In this document: positions 1 to 11,515 of the stretch, in pieces | How the letters are laid out: each line of letters begins with the position of its first letter | How positions within the stretch are numbered: position 1 is the stretch's first letter | Assembly (NCBI GenBank): GCA_002077045.2 | Contig: KZ111141.1 | Coordinates: 2,129,275 to 2,193,274 of the forward strand | DNA length: 64,000 nt | Origin: Rachicladosporium sp. CCFEE 5018 | Lineage: Eukaryota; Ascomycota; Dothideomycetes; Cladosporiales; Cladosporiaceae | Reading direction: 5' to 3' | Position numbers and translations under genes: made by a program | Notes under the pieces: model-generated | What the model was told of the DNA's origin: nothing | The model's input: only the letters and a program-made list of their open reading frames with translations | The model's database searches: none

Positions 1-1838
1 GGTTGTGGAAGGTACGGAGGGTGGTCTTGCTATGCTTTGCCAAGTCCAGGCTGGGAAGATTCGCAATGCGTATGTCGAGCTTGTCGAGGATCCTGCGCGA
101 GGAGATCTGAGTGAGGGTGAGCTCGCATTCGGCTTCGCACAGCGGGCAATGGCACACGAAACCGTTGTCGGCGAGACTTTTCAAACGCTCGTCGAAGGTC
201 TGATTGGGAGGAACGTAGGAGATGGTCAGCTCCTCGTCCGCAGCGAGTGGGCGTGCGGCGCGCACGACCATGACGTTGCTGATCCAGCTCCACTGAGCAT
301 TAGGCACACATGAGTGGTCGAAGCGGGATCCTTCGAGCCAGATGCCAAGGCACTGCTGTTCGGGCTTGAATGGCCACTTGATTACGTGCTCGTCTGGACA
401 GCTGGGATCGAATACGTCGTGTTGCACATGGCATGCGCCAACGAACGGTGAGTGAGCGTTACGGATGTGGATTCGTTGTGCCCTATCGCTGCGAATGTGT
501 CAGTGTACGGACCAAGGAGCGTGCATTTGAGCAACATACGTTTCGAACGTAGGCGTTTCGCTGACTTTGATAGGTGGACCATCACGAGCTCCACTGCACA
601 AGCTGAACAGATCACGGAGATGTGCCGGCTCGGTCACAGCCTTGTCTGCCAACTTGTCAAGCAAAGTCATCAATCTGTTCTTGATTGCTGGGTGGCGAGG
701 GTTCGTGGGCCTGAGGTTCTCGCTACCGGCATGCTCTCCCGGCTGCGTAAGCGCGAATGCTTTCTCAACAAGTAAGAGGCTTCCCGGAAAGGCACTCGAC
801 TTCAAGAACAGCCCGATACCGGACAATGCGCCGGTGCGCTGCTCAATCCCAGCCGCGTAATCTGCGATGTCATGGATTGTGATTGCTCGGTCGGCTTTCT
901 GCACAAGGCCATCGATGTCATAGTCGCCGAGGAGGTGCTCATCGAGACGCTTCTGGGTTTCTGGAACAAGGCCGAGCTGTCTAGTGCTATCCGGATCAAT
1001 CGTCTCCAACTCACGCGCCTTTCTATGAGCTAATCCCCAGTCCTCCATCCTGGTCAATGCAGCGTAGATAAGGCGAAGGAGTTGCGCGCCGTTTCCAGGT
1101 GTGGCGGCTTTGGTTGTGCTGAGGGTCTGAAGCGCATCTCCGTAGTGGTTGCAGCGAATGTAAGCAAAAGCTTCTTTGACCATTGCTTTGTCGTGATCAG
1201 CAGCGTTTTCTGCAGACACTCTGGCGCATCTGTAGCTGAAAGACAGTCAGTACAACGTATTCAGACCCTGGGTGTGGCTCGTACAAATGTGCAGCTGCCA
1301 GAGGAGCGTTTTTCAGCAGAGCTGCGTTACCGAAACCCATACAATCTAGCATGTTCGGTATTGCGCATGCAACGTGGTCGGATGCATGTCCCACGAGGAT
1401 GTACTGGAGGCAGAAGAACATGTCTGTCGGATGCCAGACGCAGATTGCCAGTCTGCCGTTCTCAGCCTTGTGGAACGCTGGCTCCCTGATCTCAATGAGA
1501 GTGCCGACCGGTAACGTTGTAGATGTGCGGCCGAAAGGATAGGAGACTAGGGACCACACTAGGATGTCCTCGTCTCCACGACAAGTCAAATACACTCCTT
1601 TGCCGTACGTCGTACTTAGCGTCCGAAGTCGCAGTCGACGACCTGCATGTCGTTGTCCGGCTACCAGTTCCGAGACCTTCATGGGAACGAGCGAGTCCAA
1701 AGTCTTCAGTGACGGTCCATAACTCTCCTTTTCGCTATAAACAGCGTTGTAACCTCTGTATTGCGTTTGGATATGTCCGGTAGCATCGTTAATGCTCAGG
1801 CCCTTTATGTCTGGCGTGGCCATGTTCGGCATAGCCAT
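1..1838 (-). CDS. SET-domain protein with TPR region (3' part outside window)
   Basis: Probable protein methyltransferase of the fungal TPR-plus-SET family. Exons read 1838-1285, 1235-540 and 488 to beyond base 1. The introns 1284-1236 (49 nt, GTACGA, branch-like CTGAC, CAG) and 539-489 (51 nt, GTATGT, CTGAC, CAG) restore one frame. The N-terminal part (about residues 1-185) has a beta-rich region like that preceding the TPRs in this family; residues 190-260 look like degenerate TPR helices. The SET domain starts near 'GIGLF' and 'LLLVEKAFAL', continues with the diagnostic 'DHSCVPNA' and the 'DEELTISYVPP' turn, and ends in a post-SET-like 'FVCHCPLC' cysteine cluster. The start was set at the Met at 1838; an in-frame Met at 1952 would add 38 residues. 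The substrate cannot be read from sequence. The downstream end is missing. Confidence 0.82.
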
Positions 1839-2038
1839 TTGCAGTTTGTGGCAAGTTGGATGTCCGGTCCTCGGATCTTGTACGACTGGATGATGTCGGA
1901 GTGAAGCGTCGAAGCAAACAAAGTGAAGCAGGGACCCTGCATGCGCAAACACCTTACACTGCTCGCTCCTTCCACTACTTTCGAAACAAGACCACGTGAT
2001 CAGAAGCTCTTCAGGTGAGCCGCCATTACTTGCAGCCC

Positions 2039-2733
2039 TTATTGCGCCGCCTCTTTTGCCTTGCCGGCAACGGGCGCCTCATCAATGAACGACGGCACTC
2101 CTCCAGAGTCCTGTAGATAACTTGGCATCTCCCCCTCTCCAATTCCCTCAGCTCCGAAGTCGACCTCCTCCCCAAGCGCCTCCAATTCGGCATCCAGCTC
2201 GGCCTCATCAACATCCTCCGGTACCTCATAACTCCGACTTATGCTCTCCTGTATGTCATTCCCAATGTCCATGAGATCAGCCATCTCGTCCTGCATCCTC
2301 TCGATCTTGTCGATGTCGACCTTGCCATATTGCTTCTTGAGTTCCTTCTGAGTCGTCTTCATGGCGTCTACTGTGGCCATGGTATTCTTGAGATTGTCCT
2401 GCATCATGCCTGCCTGCTCCATGTTCCAGCTTTGTTGCTGGAGTTGGTCTTTTTGGGACTCGTACATCTTGCGCTGCTGGAGGATCTTGATGGCTTTCTG
2501 CTTGATCGCCGTCTTGCCCGGACCATCGCGCATACGAGATAGGCGCTGTTGATGCGTTGATAGCTCAGCATTCAGTTTGGCAAGCTTCACGTCGATCGAT
2601 TCGATGCGGGTATCAACCTGCTCTTTTGTCAGTCTACGTCCGAGCGTCTCATATGGACTGATCTCACATTAGATATGGCCGAGTTGAGGGTAGGTTTTGG
2701 CGCGTTGGACTTCGCGCCGAATAATCGATTCAT
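2039..2733 (-). CDS. VPS60: ESCRT-III subunit VPS60/CHMP5
   Basis: Endosomal sorting protein of the Snf7 fold, working with Vta1/Vps4 in multivesicular-body formation. Exons are 2733-2668 and 2617-2039, separated by a 50-nt intron (GTGAGA to CAG) that falls in phase 0. The 22-residue first exon gives the family start 'MNRLFGAK' and joins straight to 'VDTRIESIDVKLAKLN', as in Vps60/CHMP5. The 214-residue product has the usual size: a long basic helical hairpin (about 1-110, rich in Gln and Lys), the Asn-Met-Glu-Gln segment, and an acidic C-terminal third containing 'DEAELDAELEALGEE', the MIM-type helix of ESCRT-III tails. It lies head-to-head with the unrecognised gene at 3250. Confidence 0.95.
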
Positions 2734-3249
2734 GGCAACGAGTCCAGAGCAAGAAAGGCGGATGGGTGTGGTGGTCCGGAGTGCACTGAACAATATATTG
2801 GAGAGAAGATCGAATACAGCTAGCTATGATGCTTCAATAGGGACTGAATCGCTTCATCTGCCTGAGCTGCCCATCCAAAGTCGCTGCCTTCAGTGTATGT
2901 ACATAGAGCGGAATTGCTCCCGAGTTCCCCGAGCCTGCCACAACCAAACCTTACATCAGCGTCGTCTTCAATAATCTTCACGTGTGGCACAGGGCAGCCT
3001 CCGACATCCATCAAAGGCAGTAGATGACTGGTGAGGAGCACGATATTCTATTGATCGAAGTTGCTGCAGCATCGATGGCTCATCGTGAATGACTTGACCG
3101 CCGGTCACTCAGTCGAGGCTATGCTGGTATGCGGCGCAGTCTGCACATTAGCAATACATGTAGCCATGTAGGTATGTAGCAAGCACTCGTACTGCTTCCA
3201 AGCGTCTCTTTCCTACGATCTCCTACATCGAAGCTACAGCTCCAGCGAG
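2734..3249. other. Divergent intergenic region
   Basis: Roughly 0.5 kb between the start of VPS60 and the start of the plus-strand gene at 3250, so it must hold both promoters. No convincing coding frame, repeat or named motif was recognised. Confidence 0.6.
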
Positions 3250-4757
3250 ATGGCGCATCAAGCCCACAACATCCCCTGGAATACGCTAGTCTCCCACTTC
3301 CGCTACATCGAGATGCCGGGCAGTGATCCCGACATATATGGGCTTGACAAGCCAGATCAGCGAGTCGCGATACTATTCTTCGCACGTGCATTTGCGGACA
3401 ACGTTCGTACGTACGCTGCAGTCGAACGGAAGAAGTATGCGACTCCTGCCGAGTATCGTCGACGCTCTGCGACTTGGAAGAAGTCAGACAGAAGATCCGA
3501 CAACGACAGTGAAGTAATACTGCCTAAGGCAAAACCAGGCAAAGTCATAGAGATCAAGAAGGTCTTCTCCGATGCCCAGCGTGAAACATGGAGCAAGCGC
3601 AACGACAACTTCAATGGGGCCCTTGGGCTCAGGCGAAGTACGCAGTACATCGATGAGTGGATCCTTGGGGACAAGCAATGGTCCGAAGTCGATGATTCCG
3701 GCGATCCAGGTTCTGCTACGGCTAGAGATCGTGCGCGGGATCGTTGGGTAGGAGATTGGACGGACACCATCAAAGGCTTGATGATGGAGGGTGCGCTTGT
3801 GTTGACGCCGCTGCATGAGAGGCAGACTGAGCGCAAGAAGTCAGATCCTCCACACCTACAACATATGGACACTCTATTTCTGCTCGCCCATCACCCGCAG
3901 ATCCACCTGGTACCCTGGACAAGCGAATATGATGGGTGCTGTGGGTTGGAGAGTGGCCTTGTCTGCATTACCCAAGCGACTTTGACTGGCTATCTGTACC
4001 TTAATATGCTCTTTGCATTGCGAGAAGCGGGCTCCCCAGTCTGCAATCTGACGGACTGTGTCATTGACCGATCGTGGGAGAATCGTGCTCGCGGCCGATA
4101 TAGAAAGTTTCTACAACCGAGACCGAAGTACATGAACACAGGAAGCTGGAACAGGTTGCTTATCGAGACTTGCAAAGATCACGAACACCACTCAGAGATC
4201 ATGATGTTCGAACCATTCTTCTATCCACAACTAGGGACCGGTGCCTGGGCTGAGGTAGAGAACAACGGGCTGGCACTCCCCAGATGCGACACCACCCGTT
4301 TCGAAGAGGCAGACATCATGACCGCTTGTGACTCGCATTCCAACGTTGATGAGAAGGATCCTCTTGCGACACGAGGTAGCCCAGAAGCTCTTCGGGAGTT
4401 CCTCCGCGGACTCTGGAAGATCCTGATCAAATGTTGTGGACAGACCAGGGCCACTCGCCGAGATGGGAAATCATGGTCGCAGATGCGTTGGAGCAATGTT
4501 TCTACCGCTTCAACGGCAAGAGCAGAACCTTCCGCAATTCGCTGCTATGGGACAGTTATGAAGAGCGTTGCGTACTTGGTGTGGAAGACCTCTTTCATCC
4601 GGAGTCGTGCAGGCGGAAATGGGCTGAGTATAATGACGAAGAAGCGATACAGGACCAGGCTTTGGCGAACAGTGAGCCAGATAGAAAAGGGAGCATTGTG
4701 AAGCCCAGGAGGGAGGGCAAACGGCGAGTCAGATTGGAGGCCCATGGCAGCAGGTGA
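3250..4757 (+). CDS. Hypothetical protein
   Basis: I do not recognise this protein. The frame opened by ATG 3250 is convincing to about codon 375 (Trp-, Arg- and Lys-rich, no signal peptide or membrane segment). Its last hundred residues in that frame look like non-coding sequence, whereas the next frame from about 4420 to 4757 reads like real protein ('EQCFYRFNGK', 'LLWDSYEERCVLGVEDLFHP'). A 44-nt intron 4376-4419 (GTAGCC to AAG) joins the two frames exactly and gives 487 residues; its splice sites are weak and it is very short, so a frameshift (mutation or sequencing error) is the alternative. Without either, the plus frame would end at 4701 after 483 codons. Function unknown; probably soluble. 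Confidence 0.6.
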
Positions 4758-6396
4758 CGCTGCCGTTGCTCTTCTATTCAGCCCGTAGCTGACGCGTTCC
4801 TGACCAGTTTAGCTGCACCCGCGCCAATCGTCGGGTCTACATATCGCTGTCCGATGAGAGACAATCCATTCGTCTCACCTATTTGGTACATTCGACGCCT
4901 TCAGCCTTGCGCTCCTTCGTGTTGATGACTGCAGGCTCCCGATCGTTCGAGGCCCCCAGTTGTGATCGCGTCGCTATTGCCCGCTTCCCAGCAGATCCGC
5001 CAATCGACTCGTTATGCTTGCGTTTGACGGCGTCTCGTTGAGCGCCTCGTGCCATGCGCGGTGATTACGAAGTGGAGGAGCGTATGGAATAGAGGCGTGA
5101 AGTGGATAGTGTTTCCAGCTCTGGCCTCCTTCAGCTCCGTGCGTGAGGAACTAGTATTCCAAGTGCGTCCGAGGAACGTCCGCCCTTGTAACCAGACCAG
5201 CATCTACTGGTCATCAGCGCATAGGGCTGCATGGCGATGACCTCTGCGGACCGCGCGCACAAGTGCTGGGCCGCCTCGACTTGCTCCGGGCACTTCCACA
5301 CCGCGGCACATCATCAATGCAGTCCAGACTGAGTTCGATCTACGGCGGGGTTTGACGGCCAAGAGATGATGCGGAGAAGGGCCGAAGTCGATCATGCTTT
5401 GGTTGGGGAAGTATTCTGGAAGCACGCTAGAACGACTTCTAGCTTGGCATTCTCGTCGCCCACTGCAGAGAGTTTCTCCTAGCCTATCGTGGAGCTCCAG
5501 GATGTTTCCCCGATGTCTGGTTCGGCTACCTCATGCAAGTTTAACGACAGTCATTGGAGCTTGATTGCAGTATGCGCTTTGAAGCTCACATCGCGGGGGA
5601 GATCTCGTGAGCTGTTGATGTGTGCGAGCCCTGGAGATCGACCGAGCATCGTAAGCGATACAGTATCAATTCGGACGGAGCGGTGCCGATGAAGCTGTGG
5701 TATCGATGAGGCAGAGGAGCACCGTGTGGCGATCATCCGCGCCCAACGTGCCGACCGCGCACAGTCCCCGGCCACCACATCGTGTGTCATTCGTGCTTGC
5801 ATCAAACACTCGACCGCTCAACCCCAGGAGTCGAGATCACGCAAGCGGCCGCTAGTCCTCCCCATGATGTCCACCGCGGGACTCCATGGGCACCAAAGAG
5901 GACCCATATTGCTGCCAATTGCTCGCACGTGAGTGGCTGGCATGCCCAACGGGCCGATTGATGCCAGCGGTCGGCCTGATTCTCCGGTCTCTAACCCCGG
6001 CATAGCAATGCTAGACCCGAACTTTGGTGGGGACCCACCTGCATAGTTCGACGTAGCTGCAACTCTCACAGAGCCTCGATGCAGCTAGACGACACGCCAT
6101 GCACACGACCTATCGCAAGGGCGCTGGGATGGCCAAGCGAAGGGATCTCGTGAGGTGTCGACAATTTCAGTATAAGATCTCCGTGATCTCCCAGTCATGA
6201 GACACATTACACAGCGCACCGCGAACTCTCATCATCAATAGCATTCTTTGCCGACCGGTCCCTATACCTTCGCCCCGCGCACAGCATCTCTAGTCCGTGA
6301 GCATCCGAGTTCGCCTCCTTCGCAAGCTTCCCTCTGAATCCAGTCGACAACAACGACTGCGCCGCACACCCGACCACACTCTCTACAACAGTCGCA
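4758..6396. other. Gene-free stretch of 1.6 kb
   Basis: Only short unrelated frames on both strands. No similarity to transposase, reverse transcriptase or any known fold was recognised, and no terminal repeats were seen. The last 200-300 bases should contain the promoter of the transporter at 6397. It may be a decayed gene, but nothing visible proves that. Confidence 0.5.
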
Positions 6397-7978
6397 ATGG
6401 CTGGCGGCGTGCCCATCAATGTGGCACCTGTCCAGGGAGGCTTCCTCACCGGCAGGGCGCTGATCTTGCCCCTCTCGCTCATCATCTCGCTCTTCTTCCT
6501 CTGGGGCTTCAGTTACGGCCTGCTCGATGTCCTCAATAAGCATTTTCAGACGGTCCTTGGCGTTACGAAGCTGGAATCGACGGGTCTCCAGGTCATGTAC
6601 TTCGGTGGTGGTTACTTGCTCGGCTCGCCGGTCGCGGCTGAGGTGCTCAAGCGCAAGGGCTACAAGGTCACGATCCTGATGGGTCTCACACTCTACTCGC
6701 TCGGCGCGATCTTCTTCTGGCCAGTTGCACACTACTCGACCCCCCAGAACCAGAAGGCCAGCTTCGGTGGCTTCTTGGTCTGTACATGGGTCATTGCTTG
6801 CGGTCTTGCGACCCTCGAGACGTCCGCAAATTCGTACGCTGTGGTCATTGGTGACCCAGCATTGGCGTCCGCCCGTCTGCAATTCTGCCAGTCGTGGAAT
6901 GGTAAGTTCAACTTTGTGTCCCCGAATTTGCGTCAAGGCTAACAATCTCTCAGGCGTCGCATCCTTCGTTGGACCGCTCATCGCATCCAAGGCTTTCTTC
7001 TCCGGCGAGAACGCGAACTCCCTTGTGAATGTCCAGTACGTTTACCTCGCAGTCGCCTGTGCTGGTGCAGCAGTCGGTGTCATGTTCCTGGTCGTCAAGA
7101 TGCCCGAGGTCGCAGAGCAGACAACCCGCCGCGGCTCAGTCGTGGATGACAGCACAGTCGAGCTCGCCATCGGCAATGACGGCCAGGTCATTGGTTCCGG
7201 CCCTCTCTACAAGCAATACAACATGATCTTCGGCTTCTGCACGCAGTTCTGCTACGTCGGCGCCCAGGTTACCTGCGCTACCTTCTTCATCAACTACGCC
7301 ACCGACGCTTCCGGCTACACTTCGGCAGAGGCCTCGCAGATGTTGTCGTATGCGCTCATCACATTCACCGTTGGCCGCTTCGTCGCGACTGCAATCGCAA
7401 CTGTCCTGGAGCCGAACTTCATGCTGATGGTCTACGCTGCGTTTGCCATTGCCTTGACCGCCTACGTCTCTAACGGCACTGGTACTCCCGGCGTTGCAGT
7501 CCTGATTGTCGTGTTCTTCTTCATGGCTCCCATGTACCCAACGATCTTCACCCTGGGTACTGCCAACCTTGGTCGCCACACACGCCGTGGTGCCGGTATC
7601 CTCGTCATGGGGGTATCCGGTGGCGCCGTATTTCCCCCAATCCAGGGCGCTGTTGCCGATCACGGCGGAACCAAGATCTCCTACGTCGTCCCGACTGTCG
7701 GCTTCGTCTTCGTCCTGGCCTACGCCGCATTCCACTGGTACAGCCATGGCTTCCATGTTCTCCGTGTCAAGGGCGAGAAGGTTATTGCCACTTCGCTCGA
7801 GGGCGGTGCCGTTGGCGGTGTCATTGCTACCACGCACTACGATGAGAAGAGGTTGTCGGTCGCCGCCGTTGAGAATGTCAGGCGAGCGTCGATCGGTGAT
7901 GTGACTGTCAAGGGTGCCACTGGTGGTATCAACCATGGTGGCAAGGCTGAGGACTTCCGCAGGGGTTCGATTTTGTGA
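6397..7978 (+). CDS. FHS/FucP-type MFS sugar transporter
   Basis: Proton-coupled monosaccharide transporter of the fucose-galactose-glucose (FHS) branch of the major facilitator superfamily. Exons are 6397-6901 and 6954-7978; the 52-nt intron (GTAAGT, CTAAC, CAG) splices within a Gly codon to give 'QSWNGVASFVGPL', the family's Asn-Gly loop. The 509-residue product has twelve predicted membrane segments, the opening 'SLIISLFFLWGFSYGLLDVLNKHF' type helix seen in FucP (quoted here only in part), 'ETSANSY' in helix 5 and a conserved 'RLQFCQSWNG' stretch. A polar central loop (about residues 250-275) and a cytosolic tail after residue 455 complete it. The sugar cannot be told from sequence. Confidence 0.9.
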
Positions 7979-8242
7979 AGGATGCACAGGGGGAGAGCAA
8001 TCGCTTCGCTCATGATAGGGAGGAGAGATGATTCACGATACCACATTTGATTTGGAAGGTTGTTTTGCTGGACTTGCACATAGCTCTGTACAGATCAACA
8101 TACCCATCTACTACAAACATCTGCTACACTTAAATCGTTTGCCTATCAAGTGAACAGGCCTAGAATGTTTCGAATCAAGTACCTTCCGCCCTCGCGCTTC
8201 CTCATTAGACTGGATGTTCGCGCTTCGCTAATGAATCGGAAC

Positions 8243-8965
8243 TCAATCCTCTGGCCATGAGCCTGGCAGCAGCAAGTTGACCGATGTCGGCCGAGGCTTT
8301 CTTTCCTTACTCGGTAGCCCCGTGTGAGAGTTGCTAGCTGGATCCTGTAACATGTCCTGAACGTCATTCCTACCCAGGTCTGAACCGTTACAAGTAAACT
8401 TGTCGTTCGAGTCTGTTACACTGCTCTGGACGACCGCTGTACTCTCAAGCTCAACACAATCTGCTGGATGCAACATCGGATCGACAGCAACGCCTGACGT
8501 GCTCGGCGCCGCCAAGCTTGGGTACTCATCGTGTACCGTTATGGCCTCATGGCGGACTTGTTGCAGGGCAGGTTCAAGTGTCGAATGTTTGCTTTCCGGA
8601 TCGAGTCGTAGCGTCGTCAGCACGTCTGCAGCCCATGCGCCGCTAGGAAGCTGCACGGATCGTGCAGGACTGAGTGCTCTCGAAATCGTGCTCTCAAGCG
8701 ATGCCTGAGCAGCCGGAGCACTTGCTGGTCGTGATGACTCCTCGCTGATCAGATTCATGCGCTGCGCCAGCTTTGCCCGTTCTACAACGGCATCGCCTGG
8801 CAGCTCGTGGACTTCTGACTCTGCTCTCTGCTCGCTGAGCCAGGGTGTGATGTGATTCGGGGTGGTAACAGTACCTCGTCTCTCGGGATTTTTCTTCTTG
8901 ATTTCGTTGGCGGCTGAGGATCGTCTTAAAAGCCTACGGAAGCGCTCGCGAAGTTTGAGTGCCAT
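8243..8965 (-). CDS. Hypothetical protein, disordered
   Basis: A 240-residue single-exon frame, tail-to-tail with the FHS transporter. The N-terminus is strongly basic ('LRERFRRLLRRSS'), possibly an amphipathic helix; the rest is Ser/Pro/Glu-rich with no recognisable domain, signal peptide or membrane segment. No family is recognised. Codon use and absence of stops support it, but an additional exon cannot be ruled out. Confidence 0.5.
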   Translation of the reverse strand: MALKLRERFRRLLRRSSAANEIKKKNPERRGTVTTPNHITPWLSEQRAESEVHELPGDAVVERAKLAQRMNLISEESSRPASAPAAQASLESTISRALSPARSVQLPSGAWAADVLTTLRLDPESKHSTLEPALQQVRHEAITVHDEYPSLAAPSTSGVAVDPMLHPADCVELESTAVVQSSVTDSNDKFTCNGSDLGRNDVQDMLQDPASNSHTGLPSKERKPRPTSVNLLLPGSWPED

Positions 8966-9662
8966 CTTGTGAGTGGCTCGATGGACCTGAGGGGGCTATC
9001 GATGCCGGCCTCGATGGAGTAGGCGATGGTGTATATACCGGGACAATGTGAGAGATGAGAGAAGTGACAGGAAAGACAGTAAGTTGTGTAACATCCTTAC
9101 CGTCGTGAATGATCCTTGCGCCCAAAGGCGTAGCCGTGGAGTCACATGTTGTTTGTTTTCGATCTGAGTAGTCACTACATGTTCCTGTTGCGGATCCATC
9201 TTGGAATATCAGCGAGCCAGATCATGGAGCCCCGCATAGGTGTTCGAATGCGTGCGAATCCATATCGTCGCCCCTGATGTCAACACCATGTTCGCGGAAC
9301 CCAAAATTACGGCTTGCGAATCGAGACTTCAATGCCTGATCTGACGGTGCTGCCGCCAGAATTCTGAGCAATAGCCTTCATCTCGCCGAAAGTCTGCAAG
9401 TTGGACGAAGCCTGTACGAGTGGATCTGATCTGGAGTCAGAATTGGGATTGAAGGCATGGAGACTTTAATGCATTGCAAGCCAAGTAGGAGATGCACACG
9501 GAGTTGAAGATGCTCCCGGAGTTCGAGAAAAGTGGGGCCCTTTGGAAGCGAAGGACAAGGGAGCTGAGGCAACAGGAAGATGAGCTACATATTAGACGCC
9601 CAGGGCTTCGTGCGCCTCTCGTCTTTCCTCTTAGTGAATCGAAAGTCGAAGGAGGCTTAACG
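8966..9662. other. Divergent intergenic region
   Basis: About 0.7 kb between two divergent genes. No coding frame longer than about 65 codons that looks genuine, and no repeat or named binding motif recognised; expected to hold both promoters. Confidence 0.5.
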
Positions 9663-11454
9663 ATGCGTTACTTGCCGTTCTGCGCCTGTGTCGTCGGTGT
9701 TGTTGCCGCTAAGTGCTATGATCCCAGCCCAGCGTTTCCAGTACCCACTTGGGGCAAGGTAAGTCATTGACGTCGACTCGAGCAAGCCGTCACGAACAGT
9801 ACTCATACGTTTTTGCTGTCAGTCAGGGCCTACTCTGCCAAAATCCGCTTTCGAGGCAATCGAGCAGCTTGTAGAGGAAGCAGTCAATGGCAGCTTCAAG
9901 ACCTCGTCCTTCTCTGTTGAAGTGACGTCCAACACGGTTACGCTATGGTCATATCATCGCTCAGCCAGCATACACGACAAGAAACGTCCAGGCGTAACGA
10001 AGGTCGATAGCGAGAGCCAGTACCGTATCGCATCGATCACGAAGACGTTTACGACACTTGCCATCCTCTACCAGCATGCAGCCGGCAACCTCTCGCTGGA
10101 CGACAGCATATTGGACCATCTACCTGAGCTACAAGGCAAGGACTATGGCACACTACCGCTGAAAGACATCACGCTTCGGATTCTGGCCAGCCAACTCTCT
10201 GGCATACCGCGCGAATTTGCTTTCGCCGATGTGCTCCTCGCGGGCGGCGTCGACCCCCTGGATTTTGGGCTTCCACCAGTCTCAAGGAGTGTACTGAATC
10301 CATGCTACAGCGAGCCCGGTGCGCCGGAATGCGATCGCGCCGATCTGATCCACGAGCTTATCAAGATGAAGCCGATCTTCGCGCCCAACCAGCAATCGAC
10401 GTATTCCAACCTTGCTTTCGACTTGCTAGGGCTTGCAATCGAGTCTTCTACTGGTCTGAATTACTCCACTTACATCGAAAAAGCGATCTTCGCACCTTTG
10501 AATATGACTTTTGCCTCGCTGGAAACACCACCGAATGACGACCACGCAGTGCTCCCTGTTGGCGGCAACTACTGGGGCGAAGAAGAAAGCGTCCAACGCC
10601 CTACAGGCGGCATCTACGCTAGTTCATCTGACATGAGCAAGTATCTCCGCTACGTTCTCACTCACTACAACGCCATCGCCAAAGGCATCAACTGGTTCAT
10701 GCCCGCAAGCTGGTCAACAGGCATGAACACATTTTATGGCATGCCCTGGGAGATCGCGCGCTCAGACAAGATTTTGCTGGACAGTAATCGCCCAGTGACT
10801 TTGGTGACCAAAGGTGGCGCGCTGCCCGGTTATTTCTCCATCATTGTCATGCTCCCCGAGTATGGTCTCGGCGTCACGATACTGGTAGGCGGCGACAGCA
10901 ACCTCATGCCCATCCTAGAAGAAGCCATCACCGTTCCATTGATCCGCTCAGCCGAGGCAGCGATCTGGGAGAATATCAATACCACCATAGCAGGGTCATA
11001 CATCGCCACGACTCCCTCTCTGAACTCTAGCTTCGCCCTTGAAGCAACCCCATCCTCCGGTCTAAGACTCACGACCTTCATCTCCAACTCCACCGACTTC
11101 CTCCATGACATTCTCCCCATCATCGCAGGCGAGTTCCTCGGCAGTGACGCTAACACTCCCTACCGCATCCAGCTCACGCCAACACTGCTATACAAGAACG
11201 AGACCACCCAGTCTGGCGAGATCTGGCGTATGTTGCTCATGAGCGATCACGTAAAGAGCAAGACAAATGTGTGGGAGTACTTCTGTCACACTGATGTTGA
11301 CCCGCTATCTTACGCGGGGTTGCCGATCAATGAGGTGGTCTTCTGGCATGAGAAGGGGATTGTGGAGTTGCCGGCTTGGAAATTGACTTTGGAACCGGCG
11401 AAGGTAGAGGAGAGGAGGGAAGGGTTAATTGTGCAGGCAAGGGGTGACCTATGA
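9663..11454 (+). CDS. Secreted beta-lactamase-like serine hydrolase
   Basis: Serine hydrolase of the class C beta-lactamase/penicillin-binding fold, a family fungi use for ester or amide hydrolysis. Exons are 9663-9758 and 9823-11454, joined in phase 0 across a 64-nt intron (GTAAGT to CAG); the product is 575 residues. Exon 1 supplies a signal peptide ('MRYLPFCACVVGVVAAKC'). The catalytic Ser-x-x-Lys is 'SITK' (about residues 103-106), the second motif Tyr-x-Asn is 'YSN' (about 226-228), and a Lys-Gly-Gly third motif occurs in 'TKGGALPG'. Several Asn-x-Ser/Thr sites fit secretion. A C-terminal beta-rich domain of some 130 residues follows the hydrolase. Natural substrate unknown. It ends 61 bp from the convergent TAPT1-like gene. 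Confidence 0.9.
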
Positions 11455-11515
11455 AGGTGTATGGAGATGGTGTGACTCACGGTCTGTCGCAGCGTGCGCA
11501 GGTACTTGATCTATG

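Noticed and set aside
7136..7987. 283-codon minus frame opposite the FHS transporter
   Set aside because: Pure antisense of a well-supported gene; Gly/Asp/Glu pattern mirrors the transporter's codons.
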